Origin: Chaetoderma sp. LZ-2023a | Lineage: Eukaryota > Mollusca > Caudofoveata > Chaetodermatida > Chaetodermatidae | NCBI GenBank assembly: GCA_034401795.1 | Contig: CM067359.1 | Coordinates: 140,341,423 to 140,405,422 of the forward strand | Length of the DNA stretch: 64,000 bases | Direction: 5' to 3' | In this document: positions 56,632 through 64,000 of the stretch, piece after piece | How positions within the stretch are numbered: position 1 is the stretch's first letter | Layout of the letters: each line of letters starts with the position of its first letter | Notes under the pieces: generated by a model | Told to the model about the DNA's origin: nothing | The model's input: the letters and a program-made list of their open reading frames with translations, nothing else | Databases searched by the model: none | Position numbers and translations under genes: made by a program

Positions 56632-57302
56632 TGCAAAGCAGCACTCTTAATTTTAAGCTCAAATATTTGTTATTTAAGAAAAAAACCTCTTCTAGAATTT
56701 TACAATTGAGGTTAGCAATATTTTAAAACACAATAAGTAGGATAAGTTACTTATATTGTTGGAAAATACTAACTAAAATCTGCGTGTTTTGTTTTAGAAA
56801 ACCGAAGGAACACGGTATTGTGTTAGTACATATTTGTTGCACAATACTACCACAGGCCCTGTCTTACAGGCTTAAAGGCATTAGTGCACAGAACATATTT
56901 CCAGCAAACAAAACATTACCAGTATGGCCATGGCTGTCGCATAATGCTTGTTGTCGGCCATATGAGTCATTACAGGATCTATTTTAGGTAATATATTTGT
57001 CCATATGACTGTCTATCTGTCTGTCCGTCTGCCCATAGCTATATAGTGTCCGCATTTAACACGAATTTTCCTTAATAGATTTACTGTCAACCTCATGTTA
57101 GACTCGAGGGCTATATATTACATTTAAAGATGGTAATGGGTGAATGAAATTCATTGGATGCATCTTTCAGTAACGGACAAGGATTTATTGTACAGACACC
57201 AGTTCATTGTTTTGTATGGAGTAACTGTTTGTGCTGTTGAACTAATATCAGTAGCAGATGTTGGCCTTTTCTCACATTTATTTCTCTTTTGTGACTTAAC
57301 AA

Positions 57303-58283
57303 ATGGCACAGATTGATGAAATGGAGGGTCCGAGCCCTGTGAAGCTACTTCGCAGCAGTAAACGCCAACGCACGAACATAGACTGGACAAAATGTTTAAT
57401 CTGCCAAGCCAATGCTGATGACGCATTTCGGGAAGCGAAGGACATTATCAAGTTTAGTAATACAGCAACAGTCTTAAAGATTGGCATTTTTCATGGACTC
57501 CAGCCTGACTGGGATATCCTTTCTGTACATAAAATATTTTGGCATGAAAAATGCTACACATCTTATGCGATTAAAAGACTGTTAATACGCCATGAAAATA
57601 GAATGTGTGAACCAAGGACCATCTACTACAGATTCCCAAATGAACATAGCTCGTGAAACACGAAAGATGGCTACACGGTCTTCAGATCCTTCAGTTGACT
57701 GGAATTTGTGCGTTATATGTCAGAAAGTTATAGATGTGACGGGGGCACATATCATGTAACGCCTGATGGTGTAGAGAGTATGCGTCAACCAGCGATAACT
57801 CACGGTAATCAAACACTCGTTGCACGATTCAGTTCTGAAGATCTTACTCGAGCTAAAACTAAATATCATCCAGGGTGTCGCAGTAAATTGGCCAGTAAAA
57901 CGAACTTTCCAAAGGAGATACAGGGAACTACTACAGCTAGTGCATTTGTGGATTCGGTATTTAATGACGCATTTGATGAACTAATTCAAAACATAGACTA
58001 TGATATTAAGACAGGTCGGGCCCTTGAGCTGTCAACACTCTTAAATCAGTACAAAGTGATAATAAAACGCCGATCTCCGGAAATAAGTACAGATGCCTAT
58101 TGGAATGAAAAACCTAAAAAAATGTTTAGTGAATCATTATGGTGATAGTGTTACATTTCCAACACCACAGGCCATAAGTAAGTACACTATGGTATTTAGC
58201 AGTTCTGTAACCATAGGTGATGCAATTAGTGCTGCTGTAAAGCTAAAGGAGAGTCTTTATGCTTCTAATATGCCATCTAGTTA
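57303..58283 (+). pseudogene. unnamed CxxC...HxxC family, N-terminal part
   Basis: ATG at 57303 starts MAQIDEMEGPSPVKLL. A zinc-type motif follows, Cys31-x2-Cys34 (CLIC) and His81-x2-Cys84 (WHEKCYTSY), ending at a stop at 57654. A second start at 57667 begins another, similar domain, MATRSSDPSVDWNLCVICQ, whose partner KYHPGCRSKL lies at 57861 in a shifted frame. An alpha-helical stretch follows (FVDSVFNDAFDELIQNI, LSTLLNQYKVIIKRRSP), then another frameshift in an A-run (58120) before HYGDSVTFPTPQAISKY. Two tandem metal-binding domains are visible. I know similar sequences only as uncharacterised repetitive proteins of invertebrates; function unknown. Confidence 0.6.
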
Positions 58284-59432
58284 GACTCAGTAGAGGAGAC
58301 ATCGTGTGAAAACCTAACCACTCTTTGTCACGCAGCTAGGCTAATAGGATGTGACCGTAAAACATGCAAAGGAGTCGATATAAATCAACACATTGACGGT
58401 GCCCAGATAACTTCAGACTTAGCTGAGCGAATACTCCCAGATAGCTTCCATAGGTTTTTGCGATGGCTCTTGGAAAAACAGTGTGATGATAGTTCCTTTG
58501 ATGGTGGAAAGTCTAATTCTGAGGATCCAAACATTCATAGGCATATCTTGTCAATTGTCCAAGACATTCTATTTTGTACGTCTAAAGTTAGAACACCAAG
58601 ACATGTGGGACTTGCAATAGCAGTGCATCACATGACTGGCTCTAAAACGGTTGTGAACTGGTTAAATAGAATAGGGCATACCGTTTCCTATGACGAATTA
58701 AGGCAAACTGAGATAAATATTGCCGAACACCATGTGGAAAAACAAAAACAAGATGGCGTTATTATTCCCTCAAACATTAAGCCCGGCGAATGTGTGCAAG
58801 TCGCTGCAGACAATGATGATATAAATGAAGAGACCCTTGATGGAAAAAACACCAGGTATGTGATCACGATGGTATTGTATCAACGAAAAGCACAAACTGA
58901 TTTAGCTGACGAACATGGGGAACGTGCTGTTGGAAAACTTGCTAATGGCGAATTTAGCTCAGCAGCACATAGACGCAGATCCTTGAAAGAGCTTCCTTTC
59001 ATCCAAGACATGCTAGAGTATGGTTGTCATAGAAGACGCCCTACTACTGATCTTGTAGGCAAAGTAGACCTCAAGTGGTTTGAAAATACTGATCATTGTT
59101 CGGAAGAGGCTGCTTCTCTGGATCGTGTTTGGATTTTACTCCGTCTCTGTTCAACAAAGTTATTCAGTGTTACGCTTGAGCCCATTGTTAGCGAGGTAGA
59201 GCAGAAAGTCCCACGCTGGAGTGGTTTTAATGCTATCGTATCTACCACAGCCGCTGAATGTACACAGATCGGTTATTGCCCTATTCTTTCAGCATCACTG
59301 ACAGAATACAGCACAATGTATACTGCCATGATCACAGTGCAGAAAATAATGCTTGAACTCGGGCAAAAGTATTCAGTAATAACCTTTGATGAAGAAATAT
59401 TCCAAAGCAAAAGAAATAGAATGGTGTCGTGA
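58284..59432 (+). pseudogene. unnamed CxxC...HxxC family, central part
   Basis: The frame opens at 58284 without a start (DSVEETSCENLTTLCHAARL) and runs to 59432. Conserved-looking blocks: LRWLLEKQ; TPRHVGLAIAVHHMTGSKTV; PGECVQVAADNDDINEETLD; then VPRWSGFNAIV and SVITFDEEI. The AADNDDIN and ITFDEE blocks put acidic residues after hydrophobic strands, as in RNase H-fold nucleases. That is a structural guess, not an assignment. The frame breaks near 59400 by a one-base shift. It follows the N-terminal part on the same strand. Confidence 0.6.
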
Positions 59433-59706
59433 AGACCAATTTAAGGATACAGTGTTAAGAATGGGAGGCATGCATATCGCAATGACATTTTTGGCTGTGC
59501 TTGGACGCTGCTATGAAGAAAGCGGTATTGAGGATATTTTCATTGCTTCCGGCGTGTACGGTACTAGCTCCACTACATCCTTGCTAAGGGGAAAGTCATA
59601 CAACCGTGGTGTCAGAATACACAAATTAATGATGGAGGCTATTAGTCTAGTCCTCAGAAGGGGTTCTCATGCACCCGCTTGTGTTGTTGATGAAACCCAT
59701 TTTTAG
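59386..59706 (+). pseudogene. unnamed CxxC...HxxC family, downstream part
   Basis: After a frameshift the protein continues KAKEIEWCREDQFKDTVLRM, GGMHIAMTFLAVLGRCYEES and SGVYGTSSTTSLLRGKSYNR, then stops at 59706. I recall relatives going on for some hundreds of residues past this glycine-rich GG(M/F)H block, so this copy looks truncated. The C-terminal type of region may be represented by the fragment at 27351-27960. Confidence 0.58.
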
Positions 59707-60329
59707 ACTCTTAAATATGTCTAGTAAGCAAGAAATGGTGTCAACAGCGTCAAATAATGTCCCACGGGGTTCATTTGTGGTCATCGTGCATTACATCACC
59801 CGTGACGTTAAAAATCGGTAATTTCCGTAACTTTCGAACCAGAGCTCATACAAAGTCAAATGACCCCACATTTCCAAACAATTCGGCTATGAGGAATCGA
59901 CTGGAAGAGTTATTTTTGTGATTGTAACAATCTTAACGCCTCAAATCGAGGAAAGATTTAAAAAAGTCAGAAAAAAATCACTAAATCGGGTGAGAAAGTG
60001 TAGGTGCATGAGGACGCTATCTGATGACTAAACTAACACACCTTGCTGACATGCGTCAGGTCACTCACTATATGGAAACTGGCCAATAGCTTTGTGTTTA
60101 TACTGCCTCTGCTCATTAGGGCCTCTGCATTCTAATTAAATACATTTTACATTATATAACAATTACGCCACCCAATTGCCAGTTCATTAGGTATTCAATA
60201 TTCTTCTTTTTTGCAGGTAACACATTCTATATGATTAAATGTAGATTGTGATTGGGAGCTAACCAACTTAACAACCCAAGTAGTCTAGATAGTTATATCA
60301 AATAACTGGTGGTGCATAATAAGTCACCC
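59707..60329. other. no recognised feature
   Basis: AT-rich; no continuation of the family's C-terminal half and no paired termini seen. Confidence 0.45.
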
Positions 60330-60740
60330 AATCACGTCTAAGTCTAACAAAAAGAGAAAAAGCGATTCATCCGAGTTGGAAACTCAAAACACCCTCCTCA
60401 AACATGTGTCTTACATGTGGTTGGCATTGGCCATGGCCATTTCGCATCATTTAGGAACATCGTACGAGAACCAACTGAAGAGCTGGCACAACTGCATACA
60501 ATCCGTCACCAGCCACTTGCTGAACCATCTGGTTCCATACATCGTATGGATTCAGTATGCGATCGTATTCCAGAAAATCTTGATAATGTGGATCTGGATT
60601 CCTATGGGTACCATCGACAATGCTACCAACAATTTCACGCGGACCTGAGTCATTTGAAGAATTCTGAAACATCAACTGAAGCATCATCTTCAGAGAGATC
60701 ATTTCCTTTCTTAATCTGCCATTTTCTTTTGGTTTAAGCC
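60330..60740 (+). pseudogene. second N-terminal fragment of the CxxC...HxxC family
   Basis: A basic start (KKRKSDSSELETQN) leads, after a frameshift, into TCVLHVVGIGHGHFASFRNI, then EPTEELAQLHTIRHQPLAEP, IHRMDSVCDRIPENLDNVDL and YGYHRQCYQQF. The second Cys of the CxxC pair is His here. The paired end HRQCYQQF is the same type as HEKCYTSY at 57543. It is on the same strand but is not the continuation of the upstream copy. Confidence 0.5.
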
Positions 60741-61990
60741 TGTGCTCATCACCATTAATTCGCACCCGAGTGCATATTCTCTGAAAAACGTGAAACAAGA
60801 GCGTATGGATAAAACCGAGCGGCCTCTAAGATTTGCTTCATGACTTAAGACTGAGCCTCAAGCCCTTACACCAGGGACGAGTCGTCTTTATCGACATAAG
60901 GGAGTAAGGCGATCTTTATCTAATTATAATAATGGATCCGCAATCCTAAGGCAAAATGGTCAAATGTCAAAGTAGGGCATTATAAAGCGGAGATTGAAAC
61001 GAATTTCTAAAAGAAATATTTAAGCAATCACCTGATTGATGTTCTTACTTTTCAGGAGAAGGACTGGAATACTAGATGGAAAAGTATCGATCGCCCAACC
61101 GAGGGAAATTTACGTCATCCCTACCCGCCTAAAGTAAATGGATTGTCGAGATAGTGTTAACAAGAACTTCACTCAAGACAAAATTGAAGACCTACAGAAA
61201 TGTTTATTCATTTATAGTTGGTGAAAGATGATAACCAGGTCGTATATTTCCATGTTATTCTATAGTTAAAAGACTTACGTCTTCAAAATTTCGTCTGTGT
61301 CGCATGTTCCAATTTCTGACCCCGAATCTGGGACGTGTGTTAACAACGAAATATGCCAGATTGATCGCCTTCCTTTCACCCCAACAGGCGATCGGCGGAT
61401 ATGAAATAAGGTGTTGGCTTTACGGTGTTTTAACCCGAAAATCGGCTGACGTCGTTCTCCGTAAGATCCGAGCGGGTGACGTCACACCCGTGTTGTCTCG
61501 GATTTTTATGTGAAAAAAATGTTTCATTAATTCACACATCTGATTCTGGGTGCTGCGTACTTTATTGGTACCAGAAAAACTTTTCAAGTTTTGCGTGTTA
61601 TCACGATCTGTTTGCAATGATCAGTGCTTTCAAAATTCTTGATTTGAGATGTGTGGTCTGCGGTTTTACCGTGTGCTACAGCAGTTTGTTTACATTTTGT
61701 TGTTTCTTCACATATCGTTTTGGCCTTCGTTAGGAGTAAACTTTATATTGATTAGTAAATATACCCCGAATGCTATGCGATATGATTCCTGGGTCCGTTA
61801 TACATCATTGAGGATCAGTTTATGGGTGTATTTTGCCCGCTTCGATCTTGTCATCATAACCAATGCGATGTTTGCTGTAACGTTGCGGGGTGGGGTGCGG
61901 GAGGGTTAATATTCAATTTATAATCAAATTATTTGAAAATTAATTGTCTGCCTTCCATTCCTGTTTCGTTTCGCTTGCTTATTGTAGGTT
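60741..61990. other. no recognised gene; possible upstream part of the 3' element
   Basis: Mixed AT-rich DNA. 61304-61909 has overlapping short frames without family features. It may be the terminal repeat or leader of the gag-like element that follows, but no second copy is available to test that. Confidence 0.3.
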
Positions 61991-62009
61991 TGTGCTTATT
62001 TATAAGCCA

Positions 62010-64000
62010 AGCCAGTCCCGCCATCATGTGACGAGTGCCATAAATTCGTGAGGGTTCTGTTCAAGGACCATGTCTGTTTTCGTTGTACAAGATGTAATCT
62101 TGATAGTAGGTGTAACATTTGTGCAGTGTGGTCGTCCGACATGATGGTCAAGTTCCTTGCCCAGAAGGACTTGGCAGGGTCTGACGCAGGGTCAGGCAGT
62201 CTGAAAGCAAATCGTGGGGTGTCCGTTTCGGCCCGTGGGGAGAATTCCGCGTCTGCAACCGGAGGTTGCGGAGATGGCACCGCCGGCGTGGTTTGGTCCT
62301 GCTATGCAAGGCTTCTTGCATAGCGTTCTGCCCACGCTGGTGTCGCCCCTGCTTCCAAAAGTTGTAGGGCAGTCTCTTCCCGTGCTTGGTTCGGACCCTG
62401 TCCTTGGACAGGGTTCTGGACTGGCCACCATCTCTTATGCCTCCCTGGCAGGCCCGTCGGGCTCCAGCCTGATGGTTTCTGTCTCTCTGCGCCCACCTCC
62501 GGGTGGTCCAGTAGCGGTGGCCAGTCCGTCAGGCATGGGAGCCGCCCGCCAGGATGGCTCAATGGTTTCCTCGTCTAGTGACGACTCTTCGGGGTCTGAA
62601 GACGAGGAGGCCGAGGAGGAGAGATTGCTGCGGCCTGAGATGCCACGGGTGGAGAGCATGGAGGTCGATTCCGTCCTGAATGGAACCGTCCTCCATCTGT
62701 CTGGCTTGGCGCAAGCTGGGGCAGCGGCTCCACCCATGGTTGAGGCCACTCCGGTACCGGGCACCGGTCCCGTGATGGTTGGCTTGCCGTCAACCGACAC
62801 GGTGACGGGTGTGGCTGGCCAGGCGTGGTACTCACCTATCTCGCCTGCTTCGGCGGTCAGGCATGGGATGCCATTGGCGCCCATGCTTGGCCACGGTTCC
62901 ACACGGTTTTCTGTGTGGACCTACTCCATGGACTGGTGTTTTTCATGGCGTGGCGGCGAAACCGTATGGTACCGGAGTTCCTGGCATATCAGCAATTGCT
63001 CATAGCCGGGGGGCTGTTGCTGGTAGGGCCATGAACACGTCAACGGGTGACGTGTTCACACAAGTGTCCTCTTCGGAGACAGACTGCTCAGAGGCCCTGG
63101 CTTGGCTAGCCAGGGTAGACCCGTCTGTGGTTTCGACCACGGCCGAGGAGGATGCACCCCGTCCATCAGTGGCATCGTTAGGACGTGGATCTTGCCCGCA
63201 GCCCGGATCCAGTCTATTGGACTGGATCCAAGGTTTATGGAGCTATTGGATGCTATTTATGGCAAACAACTCCTGACCAAGGGCCAGCTTCCTGCAGCCT
63301 CCAGGGAGGTGCGGGCGAGGTGTCGTATCCCACGGGGGGTATATGACAGATATCGTGTTGTCCCAACGGTCACCGAGGATGACCGCTGGGTTCTGGGTGG
63401 TCAGGGTGCTGAAGCAGGTGGCCCCGCTCCGCCGCTGGTGGACAAGTCTCAGGTACACCATGACGAAGTCCTGTCCCTATGCGATGAGGGGGTGAGGGCA
63501 GCAATGAGTGCTGTCAATCATTCTCATCACCTTCTTCAGTCGGTGTGGGCTGAAGCGGGGGCAGGCCACCCTGTGCCACCTGTGGCGCTTTCATGTGTCA
63601 ATGACGGCATGGTGCTGTCTATGGACGCATTGGCAAGGATACAAGCGCGAGTGAGGAAGTCTAGGAGGCAGATGGTCCTTGACCATATGCCTCCAGCTAC
63701 TGCCGTTAGGGAGCGTCCTCTTGGGACGCCCCTTACTGGCTCTAGCATCTTTGGTGGCCAAGCACGGGCCATCTTAGAAGACATTGTCAACATCGCGCAG
63801 AATCGGTTTGCGGTTAATCTACAGCTAGAACTAGTGCATCAGGCGGACACAATAGGGGTTGTAGCCAGCCGCTAACCGGGTAACCTTCTAAGAAGCAGAA
63901 AAAGCATAAAAGCCAGGCGAAAGCTAAGCCTAGTGCTGCTTCTGCTTCTACTGGGTCTTCTCAGCCGCCTCTGGCGAAGAAGGCCAAGATGGGTTTGGAG
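62010..64000 (+). pseudogene. DIRS-like element gag-type protein (frameshifted, runs off the window)
   Basis: The GC-rich coding block starts with a cysteine cluster (CDECHKF, DHVCFRCTRCNL, SRCNICAVW; 62028-62127) of the kind heading DIRS-type first proteins. Next come a Pro/Ser linker with an acidic patch (SSSSDDSSGSEDEEAEEE, about 62568-62620), then ALAWLARVDPS, RFMELLDAIYGKQLL, and a helical C-terminal part (FGGQARAILEDIVNIAQNRF). The tail is basic: KKQKKHKSQAKAKPSAAS. The frame changes at about 62200, 62930, 63210 and 63875. A recombinase or RT is not in view, so the class call rests on the N-terminal cysteine pattern alone. Retrovirus-like Gag of another class is the alternative. Confidence 0.45.

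Noticed and set aside
56772..56990. Exon-like plus-strand frame after TTTTGTTTTAG
   Set aside because: Ends in a stop after 64 codons with no recognisable domain and no joining exon.

Overview
This window is animal nuclear DNA, most likely from a marine invertebrate and plausibly a lophotrochozoan such as a mollusc, annelid, brachiopod or phoronid. The evidence is a spliced TMEM26-like gene with GT-AG introns, an intronless class A GPCR with a decayed paralogue, many metazoan-type transposons (L2/CR1-like and I-like non-LTR elements, a Gypsy-like LTR element, Tc1, a probable DIRS-like element, MITEs), and heavy microsatellite content. The phylum is inference; nothing here fixes the species.

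Layout. Positions 1-19,833 are dominated by a minus-strand TMEM26-like gene. Its four coding exons (19643-19833, 12669-12852, 1107-1310 and 490 to before base 1) have matching splice phases and give about 356 codons, close to the vertebrate length. Its 11.4-kb second intron holds a three-level transposon nest: an L2/CR1-like non-LTR element (minus) is split by a Gypsy-like LTR element (plus), and the 3' LTR of that is split by a 5'-truncated I-like non-LTR element (minus). A second, longer I-like copy (plus, 14082-17583) lies in intron 1.

Positions 20-35 kb are a repeat desert with no convincing host gene. It holds TTAA-flanked palindromic MITEs, an (ACGC)n array, an 0.8-kb foldback, a 288-bp foldback with a 7-bp target duplication, a decayed copy of an unnamed gene family (27.3-28.8 kb) and one intact Tc1 element (32721-34377) with an uninterrupted DD34E transposase.

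Positions 35-51 kb carry the intact GPCR (35738-36772, minus), a broken paralogue 12 kb away that contains a MITE, two decayed non-LTR fragments and a dense field of MITEs. Positions 51.4-55.3 kb are tandem repeats, including a 2.7-kb GGTT/GGAT array with higher-order structure. Positions 57.3-60.7 kb hold broken copies of an unnamed protein family with CxxC...HxxC N-termini. From about 62 kb to the end the DNA is GC-rich and encodes a frameshifted gag-like protein, probably of a DIRS-like element.

The most pervasive signal is one MITE family (here MITE-A): about 24 full or partial copies, with TIRs beginning AATGGACCTTTCCAGTTT, a central hairpin and repeated TGACGTCA palindromes. Two TTAA-flanked families (MITE-B, MITE-C) and a short family with possible 8-bp duplications (MITE-D) are also present. 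Host genes and elements do not form operons; what links them is insertion history. Only the TMEM26-like gene, the GPCR and the Tc1 transposase look capable of making a full protein.
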